Shown here piece by piece: positions 16,131 to 25,200 of a DNA stretch of 64,000 nt (positions are counted from its first letter, which is position 1; every line of letters starts with the position of its first letter). Origin of the DNA: Streptomyces sp. DI166 (lineage in GTDB: Bacteria > Actinomycetota > Actinomycetes > Streptomycetales > Streptomycetaceae); the NCBI RefSeq assembly GCF_900091315.1, contig NZ_FLSP01000019.1, forward strand, positions 41,492 through 105,491. Reading direction: 5' to 3'. The translations under genes and the position numbers were made by a program. The notes under the pieces are model-generated. The model was not told where the DNA came from and did no database searches. It saw nothing but the letters and a program-made list of their open reading frames with translations.

Positions 16131-17561
16131 TCAGACGGTCGGCAGACGGAGTTCGAACAGGGCTCCGCCCGCCGGACCGTCGCCCACGGTGAGGCTGCCG
16201 CCGTGCCGTTCGGCGACATCCCGGGCGATGGCCAGGCCCAGCCCGGCACCGCCGTCGTCCCGGCTGCGGGCCTCGTCCAGCCGTACGAACCGCTCGAAGA
16301 TCCGCTCCCGGTCCGCCACGGGCACCCCGTCCCCGTCGTCGGAGACCTGGAGGACGGCCGAGCCCCCCTCCCGCCGGGTCGTCACCACGACGGCCGAGCG
16401 GGCGTGCCGGGCCGCGTTGTCCAGCAGATTGGCGAGCACTCTCGCCAACTGCCCCCGCGATCCGGCCACTTCCAGCGGCCCGTCCATGTCCACGCGCACC
16501 CCGGCCCGCCCCGCGGCCTCCTCCGCCGCGAGCGCCGCCAGGTCCACCCGCCCGTCGGCGGGCCGCTCCCCCGCGTCCAGCCGGGCGAGCAGCAGCAGGT
16601 CGGCGGCCAGGTGCTGGAGCCGTACGGTGTCCTCCACCGCCCCGTCCAGGTCCAGCAGCTCGGGGTGGGCGGCGGCCACTTCCAGCTGGGTGCGCAGGGA
16701 GGCGATCGGGCTGCGCAGCTCGTGGGAGGCGTCGGCGACGAAGCGCCGCTGACGTTCCACCGAGGACTCCAGCGCCGCCAGCGTCTCATTGGTCGTACGG
16801 GCCAGCCGGGCCACCTCGTCGTGAGTGGCGGGCTCGGGGACCCGCCGGGTGAGGTCCTCGGAGGCGGTGATCTCCGCCATCTCGCGCCGGATGCCCTCCA
16901 CCGGGCGCAGCGCGCGCCGGGTGACCAGCCAGGTCACCCCCGCGACGACCCCGATCAGCAGGGGGAAGCCGACCAGCATGGCGGTGGTCGCGCTGTCCAC
17001 CGCGCTCTGCTCGGCGTCCAGTGAGCCTCCGGCGATGACGGTGAACCGGCCCCGTTCGTCGGCGTCGACCTCCACCGCGGCGAACCGGTAGTCCTCGGTG
17101 TGGCCGTCGACGGTGGCGGAGCCTTCGGTGAAGTCGGTTTCCCTGCCGATCTCCCCCGGCTCCAGGGACGCCTCGTCGTCCCGGTCGTCGTCATCGTCGC
17201 GGTCGTCGCCGCCGTGGCCGTCGGTGCGGCCGGGGCTGGGCGCCGGCCGGGGCGTGACGGCGTTTGTCCCGGTACCGCTGATCCGCTCCAGCCCCTCGCT
17301 GGCCGCGACCAGCGTCCCGTCCTTGTCGACGACCTGGACCGGCGTCTCGTCGTCCAGGTCCAGATCGCCGTACGCCCGTCCGCCGGCGAGTTCGGCGGCG
17401 ACGGTCCGCGCCACGCGCTCCGCCTCGGTCCCCGCCTGCTCGACGAGGTTGGACCGCAGCGACAGCAGGACGGCCGCGCCCGCCGCCAGCAGGGCCACCG
17501 CGACGACGAGCGTGGCGCCCAGCGCCGCCCGCGCCCGTACCGAGCCGAACAGGCGTCTCAT
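16131..17561 (-). CDS. Sensor histidine kinase (HAMP-HisKA-HATPase) with Asp-rich sensor loop
   Basis: The 476-residue membrane kinase has TM1 at about 14-36 and a 150-residue extracytoplasmic domain containing an acidic run (GGDDRDDDDDRDDE, 117-130). TM2 is at about 193-214, followed by HAMP. HisKA carries His280 (ADASHELRSP), and the ATPase domain has NLLDNAARHA and GAGLGLAIA. The 3' gene of a two-gene operon, it overlaps the response regulator by 4 bp (ATGA). The Asp-rich loop matches a similar run in the divergent PepSY protein, hinting at cation sensing. The signal is unknown; overall it resembles the CutS-like class. Confidence 0.93.
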   Translation of the reverse strand: MRRLFGSVRARAALGATLVVAVALLAAGAAVLLSLRSNLVEQAGTEAERVARTVAAELAGGRAYGDLDLDDETPVQVVDKDGTLVAASEGLERISGTGTNAVTPRPAPSPGRTDGHGGDDRDDDDDRDDEASLEPGEIGRETDFTEGSATVDGHTEDYRFAAVEVDADERGRFTVIAGGSLDAEQSAVDSATTAMLVGFPLLIGVVAGVTWLVTRRALRPVEGIRREMAEITASEDLTRRVPEPATHDEVARLARTTNETLAALESSVERQRRFVADASHELRSPIASLRTQLEVAAAHPELLDLDGAVEDTVRLQHLAADLLLLARLDAGERPADGRVDLAALAAEEAAGRAGVRVDMDGPLEVAGSRGQLARVLANLLDNAARHARSAVVVTTRREGGSAVLQVSDDGDGVPVADRERIFERFVRLDEARSRDDGGAGLGLAIARDVAERHGGSLTVGDGPAGGALFELRLPTV

Positions 17562-18220
17562 CGGCCCGCCTCCAGCCGGTATCCGGCGCCCCGGACGGTA
17601 CGGATGAGGCCGGGGCGGAGCTTGCGGCGCAGGGCGCTGATGTAGACCTCGACGATGTTGGGGTCGCCGTCGTAGGCGAAGTCCCAGACGTGCTCCAGGA
17701 TCCGCGCCTTGGAGACGACCTCGCCGGGCCGGGTGACGAGCTGCTCCAGTACGGCGAACTCCTTGGCGGTGAGCGCGACCTCGTCCTCACCGAGGTGGAC
17801 GCGGCGGGCGGCGGTGTCGACCTTCAGGTCCCCGTGCACCAGCACCGGGGAGGGACCGGGACCGCGCCGCCGGAGCAGCGCCTTCACCCGCGCCACCAGG
17901 ACCACGTACGAGAACGGCTTGGTCAGGTAGTCGTCGGCGCCGGTGTCCAGCCCCTCGGCCTCGTCGTACTCGCCGTCCTTCGCGGTGAGCATCAGGATCG
18001 GCACGTCGTGGCCGGCGGCGCGCAGGGCGGCGCAGACGCGGTAGCCGTTCATGCCCGGCAGCATGATGTCCAGGACCACCAGGTCGTACGGCGTCTCGGT
18101 GGCCCGGTGCAGTCCTTCGAGGCCGTCGTGCACGACGTCCACGGCGTATCCCTCGGCCGTCAGTCCCTTGGCGAGCGACAGGGCCAGCCGCTTCTCGTCC
18201 TCCACGATCAACAGGCGCAT
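17558..18220 (-). CDS. OmpR/PhoB-family response regulator
   Basis: The 220-residue protein has a receiver domain at 1-115 with the phospho-acceptor Asp51 (LVVLDIMLPGMNG), acidic pocket VEDE at 6-9 and Lys about 101. A winged-helix output domain (about 125-218; AKEFAVLEQLVTRPGEVVSK, then SALRRKLRPGLIRTVRGAGY) follows. It is the first gene of the operon with the kinase. Three 10-bp direct repeats 33 bp upstream of its start (18253-18282) are typical OmpR-family sites and are shared with the divergent PepSY gene. Confidence 0.95.
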   Translation of the reverse strand: MRLLIVEDEKRLALSLAKGLTAEGYAVDVVHDGLEGLHRATETPYDLVVLDIMLPGMNGYRVCAALRAAGHDVPILMLTAKDGEYDEAEGLDTGADDYLTKPFSYVVLVARVKALLRRRGPGPSPVLVHGDLKVDTAARRVHLGEDEVALTAKEFAVLEQLVTRPGEVVSKARILEHVWDFAYDGDPNIVEVYISALRRKLRPGLIRTVRGAGYRLEAGR

Positions 18221-18252
18221 GCGTACAGCGTCGCAAAGCGAACCTGAAGACT

Positions 18253-18282
18253 CCTTCAGGGTCCTTCAGGTTCTCCTCAGCG
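18253..18282. promoter_or_regulatory. Three 10-bp direct repeats (CCTTCAGGGT type)
   Basis: CCTTCAGGGT, CCTTCAGGTT and the degenerate CTCCTCAGCG follow each other with exactly 10-bp spacing. They are preceded by an inverted copy of the core (CTGAAG, 18244-18249). They lie between the response-regulator gene and the divergent PepSY gene. Helically phased direct repeats are how OmpR/PhoB proteins bind in tandem, so autoregulation plus control of the PepSY gene is likely. Confidence 0.72.
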
Positions 18283-18334
18283 TCGGCGGGTGACAGTTGT
18301 TCACGTCGAACCGAACGACTCGGGAGGAACCACC

Positions 18335-18952
18335 ATGAAGCGCAACATCGTCATCGCCACCGTCGCCGCCGCGGCACTCATCGGAGGCGGTGCCTTCGCG
18401 GCCTCCGCCTCCGGTGACGACGACAGCGCGCCGGTGCGGGGGAAGACGAACGTGCAGACGGTCGCGGACGACCGGGACGACTTCCGGGACGACAACAGGC
18501 GGGACGACGACCGGGACGACGACAGCCGGGACGACACCCCCCGTGCCGCTACGGCGGACGTCACGGCCGCGGATGCCGTGGCGGCGGCCCTGAAGCACAC
18601 GTCCGGTACGGCGGTCTCCGTCGACCTGGAGGACGACGGCGCCGACCACTGGGAGGTGGAGGTGGTGAAGTCGGACGGCACCGAGTACACCGTCCGGGTG
18701 GCGCCGGACACCGGCAAGGCCCTCGGCGCCCAGCGCGACGACGACAGCGACGGGCGCGACGAACTGGCCGCGCTGCGGGGGACCACGGTGACGGCCGAGG
18801 AGGCGGCGCGCGCGGCCGCCGCCAAGGGCACGGTGGTCGAGGTCGACCTCGACGACGACGGGCCGGCGGTGTGGTCGGTGGAGACGACGCAGGGCGAGTG
18901 GACGGTGGACGCGAAGACGTCGACGGTGACGCAGGAGCGGGACGACGACTGA
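18335..18952 (+). CDS. Secreted PepSY-domain protein
   Basis: The 205-residue protein has a Sec signal peptide (1-26, MKRNIVIATVAAAALIGG, cleavage near ASASG). A charged Asp/Arg linker at about 45-70 (DDRDDFRDDNRRDDDRDDDS) follows, then two PepSY domains (about 72-130 and 140-203; VTAADAVAAALKHT and VTAEEAARAAAAKG). PepSY domains inhibit peptidases or bind extracytoplasmic partners. The gene is divergent from the two-component operon and shares its regulatory region. It is probably a target, and perhaps a feedback modulator, of that system. The start is well set by GGGAGGAA 7 bp before the ATG. Confidence 0.88.
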   Translation: MKRNIVIATVAAAALIGGGAFAASASGDDDSAPVRGKTNVQTVADDRDDFRDDNRRDDDRDDDSRDDTPRAATADVTAADAVAAALKHTSGTAVSVDLEDDGADHWEVEVVKSDGTEYTVRVAPDTGKALGAQRDDDSDGRDELAALRGTTVTAEEAARAAAAKGTVVEVDLDDDGPAVWSVETTQGEWTVDAKTSTVTQERDDD

Positions 18953-18991
18953 CCTGGAGATCGCCCCCGCCGCCCCTGCCCATTCCCGTCC

Positions 18992-19230
18992 TCCAGGGGG
19001 CTCTGCCCCCTGGACCCCCGCTCCTCAAACGCCGGAGGGGCTGATTTCAGCCCGTCCGGCGTTTGAGGACGAGGCCCGTCCAGGGCCGATAGGGGGTCTG
19101 GGGGCGGAGCCCCCAAGTACGGGTAAGGGGCAGGGGCTGATTTCAGCCCGTCCGGCGTTTGGGGACGAGGCCCGTCCAGGGCCGAAGCGGGGGTCTGGGG
19201 GCGGAGCCCCCAGGTACGGGACGGGTAGGG
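18992..19230. repeat. Intergenic hairpins and a 96-bp tandem repeat
   Basis: The 306-bp gap between the PepSY and meaB genes has no gene. It starts with a perfect hairpin (TCCAGGGGGC-TCT-GCCCCCTGGA, 18992-19014). Next are 14-bp arms CCTCAAACGCCGGA and TCCGGCGTTTGAGG (19023-19036 and 19055-19068) enclosing a second nested stem. A unit beginning GGGGCTGATTTCAGCCC at 19037 is repeated at 19133, a 96-bp period, each copy carrying GGGGGC-GGA-GCCCCC. This element family is common between Streptomyces genes and probably acts as a bidirectional terminator here. Confidence 0.8.
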
Positions 19231-19258
19231 GCGGCGGGGGCGAAAAAGGGAACACACC

Positions 19259-20215
19259 CTACGACCGCGTCAGGCCCTCCACCAGTTCGTCCGCCGCGCG
19301 GTACGGGTCCAGTTCGCCCGCCACGATCCGCTCCGCCAGCGCACTGAGGCGACGATCCCCGTGCAGGTCCCCGATCCGCTCCCGCAGCGCGGTCACCGCG
19401 ATCGTCTCGACCTCCCGCGCCGCCCGCGCCCGACGCCGCTCGGCGAGCACCCCCCGCTCCTCCATCCACGCCCGGTGCTTCTCCAGCGCCTCCACGACCT
19501 CGTCGACGCCCTCCGACCGCGCCGCGACCGTCTTCACGATCGGCGGCCGCCAGTCCCCCGGCCCCCGGGACTCCCCCAGCCCGAGCATGTGGTTCAGCTC
19601 GCGCGCGGTCGCGTCGGCCCCGTCCCGGTCGGCCTTGTTGACGACGTACACGTCCCCGATCTCCAGGATCCCGGCCTTGGCCGCCTGGATCCCGTCCCCC
19701 ATCCCGGGGGCGAGCAGCACCACGGACGTGTCCGCCTGCGAGGCGATCTCCACCTCCGACTGCCCGACGCCCACCGTCTCGACGAGGATCACGTCGCACC
19801 CGGCCGCGTCCAGCACCCGGATCGCCTGCGGCGCCGCCCACGCCAGCCCCCCGAGATGCCCCCGGGTCGCCATCGAGCGGATGTAGACACCGGGGTCGGA
19901 GGCGTGGTCCGACATCCGCACCCGGTCACCGAGCAGCGCGCCGCCGGAGAACGGCGAGGAGGGGTCCACGGCCAGCACACCCACCCGTTTGCCCTGTTTG
20001 CGGTACGCGGTGACCAGGGCGGACGTGGAGGTCGACTTGCCCACCCCCGGCGAGCCCGTCAGACCCACCACATACGCCCCGCCGGTCAGCGGCGCGAGCG
20101 CCGTCATGACCTCCCTGAGCTGCGGGGACGCCCCCTCCACCAGGGAGATCAGCCGGGCCACGGCCCGGGGCCTGCCCTCCCTGGCCTGGGCCACCAGCGT
20201 GGAGACGTCCTGCAT
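19259..20215 (-). CDS. meaB: MeaB-type GTPase chaperone of B12-dependent mutases
   Basis: The 318-residue SIMIBI-class G protein has Walker A LTGSPGVGKSTSTSAL near residue 55 and the switch motif DPSSPFSGGALLGDRVRM. VETVGVGQSE (Walker B/G3 region) and NKADRDGADATA (NKAD, G4) follow. MeaB gates delivery of adenosylcobalamin to, and protects, methylmalonyl-CoA mutase; relatives serve isobutyryl-CoA mutase. It is 30 bp downstream of the thiolase gene and near the epimerase. The ATG at 20215 has CGGAG in good position; a GTG at 20230 would give a slightly longer form with a poorer site. Confidence 0.92.
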   Translation of the reverse strand: MQDVSTLVAQAREGRPRAVARLISLVEGASPQLREVMTALAPLTGGAYVVGLTGSPGVGKSTSTSALVTAYRKQGKRVGVLAVDPSSPFSGGALLGDRVRMSDHASDPGVYIRSMATRGHLGGLAWAAPQAIRVLDAAGCDVILVETVGVGQSEVEIASQADTSVVLLAPGMGDGIQAAKAGILEIGDVYVVNKADRDGADATARELNHMLGLGESRGPGDWRPPIVKTVAARSEGVDEVVEALEKHRAWMEERGVLAERRRARAAREVETIAVTALRERIGDLHGDRRLSALAERIVAGELDPYRAADELVEGLTRS

Positions 20216-20245
20216 CACAGCTCCGTTCACTCAAGGAAAGACAGT

Positions 20246-21448
20246 TCAGGCCTTGGGGACCCGCACGATCAGCGCGTCACCCTGACCGCCGCCACCGCAC
20301 AGCGCGGCCGCGCCGACCCCGCCGCCCCGCCGCTTCAGCTCCAGCGCCAGGTGCAGCACGAGCCGGGCGCCGGACATGCCGATGGGGTGGCCCAGCGCGA
20401 TGGCACCGCCGTTGACGTTCACCTTTTCCGTGGACACCCCGAGGTCCTTCATTGACTGGACCGCGACGGCCGCGAACGCCTCGTTGATCTCGATCAGGTC
20501 GAGGTCGGAAGCCTCCAGGCCCTCCTTCTTCAGGGCGTGCAGGATGGCGTTCGACGGCTGGGACTGCAGCGAGTTGTCCGGGCCCGCCACATTGCCGTGG
20601 GCGCCGATCTCGGCGATCCACTCCAGGCCCAGCTCCTGCGCCTTGGCCTTGCTCATCACCACGACCGCCGCGGCGCCGTCGGAGATCTGCGAGGAGGTGC
20701 CGGCCGTGATCGTGCCGTCCTTGGCGAACGCCGGGCGCAGCTTGCCCAGCGACTCCACCGTGGTCTCCGCGCGGATGCCCTCGTCCTTGCTGAACAGGAT
20801 CGGGTCGCCCTTGCGCTGCGGGATCTCGACCGGGGTGATCTCGGCCTCGAAGACGCCGTTCTTCTGCGCGGCGGCGGCCCGCTGGTGGGAGAGCGCGGCG
20901 ATCTCGTCCTGCTCCGGACGGGCGATGCCCAGGCGCGTGTTGTGCTTCTCGGTGGACTCGCCCATGGCGATGCCCTCGAAGGAGTCGGTGAGGCCGTCGT
21001 GGGCCATCGCGTCGAGCATCTCGATCGCACCGTACTTGAAGCCCTCACGGGACTTCGGCAGCAGGTGGGGCGCGTTGGTCATGGACTCCTGACCACCGGC
21101 GACGATCACGTCGAACTCGCCGGCGCGGATCAGCTGGTCGGCCAGCGCGATGGCGTCGAGGCCCGACAGACAGACCTTGTTGATGGTCAGCGCGGGGACG
21201 TTCATCGGGATGCCGGCCTTGACCGCGGCCTGACGGGCCGGGATCTGACCGGCGCCGGCCTGGAGGACCTGCCCCATGATCACGTACTGCACCTGGTCGC
21301 CCCCGATCCCCGCACGGTCGAGGGCGGCCTTGATCGCGAAGCCGCCGAGGTCGGCTCCGGAGAAGGACTTCAGCGAGCCCAGCAACCGTCCCATGGGCGT
21401 ACGGGCGCCCGCGACGATCACCGAGGTAGTGCCGTTCGTTCCAGACAT
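20246..21448 (-). CDS. Acetyl-CoA C-acetyltransferase (thiolase)
   Basis: The 400-residue cytoplasmic biosynthetic-type thiolase condenses two acetyl-CoA to acetoacetyl-CoA, or runs in reverse. Active-site elements are present: the nucleophilic Cys in [11 protein letters not shown], the conserved His in [20 protein letters not shown], and a distal [10 protein letters not shown] that supplies the acid/base Cys. The ATG at 21448 is preceded by GGAAGGGG; an upstream ATG would add nine residues. It is upstream of meaB on the same strand and divergent from the epimerase, placing it in short-chain acyl-CoA metabolism. Confidence 0.95.
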   Translation of the reverse strand: MSGTNGTTSVIVAGARTPMGRLLGSLKSFSGADLGGFAIKAALDRAGIGGDQVQYVIMGQVLQAGAGQIPARQAAVKAGIPMNVPALTINKVCLSGLDAIALADQLIRAGEFDVIVAGGQESMTNAPHLLPKSREGFKYGAIEMLDAMAHDGLTDSFEGIAMGESTEKHNTRLGIARPEQDEIAALSHQRAAAAQKNGVFEAEITPVEIPQRKGDPILFSKDEGIRAETTVESLGKLRPAFAKDGTITAGTSSQISDGAAAVVVMSKAKAQELGLEWIAEIGAHGNVAGPDNSLQSQPSNAILHALKKEGLEASDLDLIEINEAFAAVAVQSMKDLGVSTEKVNVNGGAIALGHPIGMSGARLVLHLALELKRRGGGVGAAALCGGGGQGDALIVRVPKA

Positions 21449-21596
21449 GAGGTGCGATCCCCTTCCAGCTTGCACAGCCGAGGAGTGAACGAGGGTTTAC
21501 TTCGAATGTACTGAGTGGCACTCCGTGCCGTCACCGGGCAGTCGGTGTGATCGCTGGCACGTTGCGTTACCACCGCGGGAGCGCTGCACTGAATCC

Positions 21597-22037
21597 ATGC
21601 TGACGCGAATCGACCACATCGGGATCGCCTGCTTCGACCTCGACAAGACCGTCGAGTTCTACCGGGCCACCTACGGCTTCGAGGTGTTCCACTCCGAGGT
21701 CAACGAAGAGCAGGGGGTCCGTGAGGCCATGCTCAAGATCAACGATACGTCCGACGGCGGGGCGTCGTACCTGCAGCTCCTGGAGCCGACCCGGGAGGAC
21801 TCCACCGTCGCCAAGTGGCTCGCCAAGAACGGCGAGGGCGTCCACCACATCGCCTTCGGCACCGCCGACGTCGACGCGGACGCCGCCGACATCAAGGACA
21901 AGGGCGTGCGGGTCCTGTACGAAGAGCCGCGACGCGGCTCCATGGGGTCACGGATCACCTTCCTGCACCCCAAGGATTGCCACGGCGTACTCACAGAACT
22001 GGTCACTTCGGCGCCCGTTGAGTCACCTGAGCACTGA
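21597..22037 (+). CDS. mce: Methylmalonyl-CoA epimerase
   Basis: The 146-residue protein has two glyoxalase/VOC modules. Metal-binding residues are visible in LTRIDHIGIACFDL (His), the middle YLQLLEPT (Glu region), GEGVHHIAFGT (His) and the C-terminal GVLTEL (Glu). It racemises (2S)- and (2R)-methylmalonyl-CoA, feeding the mutase and supplying extender units. The start at 21597 gives the usual family length; sequence upstream to 21525 in the same frame is not needed. It is divergent from the thiolase gene across 148 bp. Confidence 0.94.
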   Translation: MLTRIDHIGIACFDLDKTVEFYRATYGFEVFHSEVNEEQGVREAMLKINDTSDGGASYLQLLEPTREDSTVAKWLAKNGEGVHHIAFGTADVDADAADIKDKGVRVLYEEPRRGSMGSRITFLHPKDCHGVLTELVTSAPVESPEH

Positions 22038-22248
22038 CCCTCGTACATATGGGCCGGTAGGGTTGGGGTCGGTCGTCGCCTCTTCGGCGTTCGATCGCGG
22101 GCCGGGGTCCAGGTTTCGGGGGACGAGCGTCGGGGCAGCAGCCCATGCTCCGTCGTTGATCTGACACCATTCCCCGGGGGCCCCGTTCGGCGGATGGACG
22201 GAGCTCGTATGGAGAGACTTGCGACCAGGGGACGGATGGGACCGCGCA

Positions 22249-25200
22249 GTGCGGGGCTACGAACGCCAGGAGCGAGAGCCGGCGGCTGACGTCGACCACC
22301 TCTCTCGGTTCGAGGCCGAGATGGATCGGCTGAAGACCGAGCGGGAAAAGGCGATCCAGCACGCCGAGGACCTCGGCTACCAGGTCGAGGTGCTGCGCGC
22401 CAAGCTGCACGAGGCGCGGCGCACCATCATGTCCCGTCCCGATTTCGGCGGCGGTGACATCGGCTACCAGGCCGAGCAGCTGCTGCGGAACGCCCAGATG
22501 CAGGCCGACCAGCTGCGCCAGGACGCCGAGCGCGAGCTGAGCCAGGCCCGGGCGCAGACCCAGCGCATCCTCCAGGAGCACGCCGAGCAGGCCGCGCGCC
22601 TCCAGGCGGAGCTGCACCAGGAGGCGGTCACCCGCCGCCAGCAGCTCGACCAGGAGCTCGCCGAGCGCCGCCAGACCGTCGAGTCGCACGTCAACGAGAA
22701 CGTCGCCTGGGCCGAGCAGCTGCGCGCCCGCAGCGAGTCCCAGGCCCGCCGTCTGCTGGAGGAGTCCCGCGCCGAGGCCGAGCAGGCCATGGCGGCGGCC
22801 CGCGCGGAGGCCGAGCGGCTCACCACCGAGGCCCGCCAGCGCCTGCAGAGCGAGGCGGAGGCGGCCCGCGCGGAGGCCGAGCAGTTGCTGCGCCGCGCCC
22901 GCGCGGACGCCGAGCGACTGCTGAACGCCGCCTCCACCCAGGCCCAGGAGGCCACCGACCACGCCGAGCAGCTGCGCAACTCCACCGTCAGCGAGTCGGA
23001 CGCGGCCCGCCGCCAGGCCAGTGAGCTCAGCCGCGCCGCCGAGCAGCGGATGACGGAGGCCGAGGAGGCGCTGCGCAAGGCGCAGTCGGAGGCGGAGAAG
23101 GTCCTCGCCGAGGCCAAGGAGGCAGCGGCCAAGGCGCTCAGCAGCACCGAGTCCGCCAATGAGCAGCGCACCCGTACCGCCAAGGAGCAGGTCGCCCGGC
23201 TGGTCAGCGAGGCCACCAAGGAGGCCGAGGCCACCAAGGCGGAGGCCGAGCAGATCGTCGCGGACGCCCGCGCGGAGGCCGAGAAGGTCCTGGCGGAGGC
23301 CGCCGAGAAGGCCCGTACGCTCACCGCCGAGGAGAGCGCGACCCAGCTGTCGAAGGCGGCCAAGACCGCCGAGGACGTCCTGAACAAGGCGCAGGAGGAC
23401 GCGCAGAAGACCACCAAGGCCGCCGCCGAGGAGGCCGAGCGGATCCGCCGCGAGGCGGAGGCCGAGGCGGACCGGCTGCGCGCCGAGGCGCACGACATCG
23501 CCGAGCAGCTCAAGGGCGCCGCGAAGGACGACACCAAGGAGTACCGGGCCAAGACGGTCGAGCTCCAGGAGGAGGCGCGGCGGCTGCGCGGCGAGGCCGA
23601 GCAGTTGCGCGCCGACGCGGTCGCCGAGGGCGAGAAGATCCGCGCGGAGGCCCGCAAGGAGGCCGTCCAGCAGATCGAGGAGGCGGCCAAGACCGCCGAG
23701 GAGCTGCTGTCCAAGGCCAAGGCGGACGCCGACGAACTGCGCCAGACCGCCACCACCGACAGCGAGAAGGTCCGCACCGAGGCCATCGAGCGCGCCACCA
23801 CGCTGCGCCGGCAGGCCGAGGAAGTCCTGGAGCGCACCCGCAAGGAGGCCGAGCGCAACCGCGAGGAGGCGGTCGAGCAGGCCGAGGGCATCCGGGCGGA
23901 GGCCGAGCGGGCCGCGCGCGAGCTGCGCGAGGAGACCGAGCAGGCCATAGAGGCCCGCCGGGTGGAGGCCGCCGAGGAACTGACCCGGCTCCAGTCGGAG
24001 GCCGAGCAGCGGCTGACGGCCGCCGAGCAGGCGCTGACCGAGGCCCGGGAGGAGGCCGCGCGGATCCGCCGCGAGGCCGCCGAGGAGACCGAGCGGCTGC
24101 GCTCGGAGTCCGCGGACCGCATCCGCACCCTGCTCCAGCAGGCCGAGGAGGAGGCGGAGCGGCTGCGCAACGAGGCCGCCTCGGACGCCTCCGCCTCCCG
24201 CGCGGAGGGCGAGGCCGTCGCCGTACGCCTGCGTTCGGAGGCCGCGGCCGAGGCGGAGCGGCTGAAGTCGGAGGCGCAGGACAGCGCCGACCGGGTACGG
24301 GCCGAGGCGCAGGCCGCCGCCGAGCGGCTGGCGACCGAGGCGTCCGAGACGCTGGCCGCCGCCCAGGAGGAGGCCGTCAGGCGCCGCCGTGAGGCCGAGG
24401 AGACGCTCGGTTCCGCGCGCCAGGAGGCCGACCAGGAGCGCGAGCGGGCCCGCGAGCAGAGCGAGGAGCTGCTGGCCTCCGCCCGCAACCGGGTGGAGGA
24501 GGCGCAGGCCGAGGCGGTCCGGCTGGTCGAGGAGGCCGACCGGCGCGCCACCGAGATGGTCTCCGCCGCCGAGCAGCACGCCCAGCAGGTGCGCGACTCG
24601 GTGGCCGGGCTGCACGAGCAGGCCCAGGACGAGATCCAGGGGCTGCGCAGCGCCGCCGAGCACGTCGCCGAGCGCACCCGGCGGGAGGCCGAGGAGGAGG
24701 CGGACCGGGTCCGCGCCGACGCCTACGCCGAGCGGGAGCGGGCCTCTCAGGACGCGGGCCGGATCCGGCGCGAGGCGTCCGAGGAGTCGGAGGCCGCCAA
24801 GGCGCTGGCCGAGCGCACCGTGTCGGAGGCGATCGCGGAGGCGGACCGGCTGCGTTCGGACGCCGCCGAGCACGCCCAGCGGGTCCGTACCGAGGCCTCG
24901 GACGCCCTCGCCGAGGCCGACCAGGCGGCGGCGCGCACCCGGGCCGACGCCCGCGAGGACGCCAACCGCATCCGCTCGGACGCGGCGGCGCAGGCCGACA
25001 CCCTGATCACCGAGGCGCGCAAGGAGGCCGAGCGGCTCACCACCGAGACGGCCGAGGAGGCCGAGCGGGTCCGTGCCGAGGCGGTCGCCAACGCCGAGCG
25101 GCTGCTCTCGGAGGCCACCGGGGACGCGGAGCGGCTGCGCGCCGACGCCGCCGAGACGGTGGGTTCCGCGCAGCAGCACGCGGAGCGGGTCCGCACCGAG

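Noticed and set aside
2177..22037. Cobalamin riboswitch near the B12-dependent genes
   Set aside because: No leader long or structured enough for a B12 box lies before icmA, meaB or the epimerase gene.
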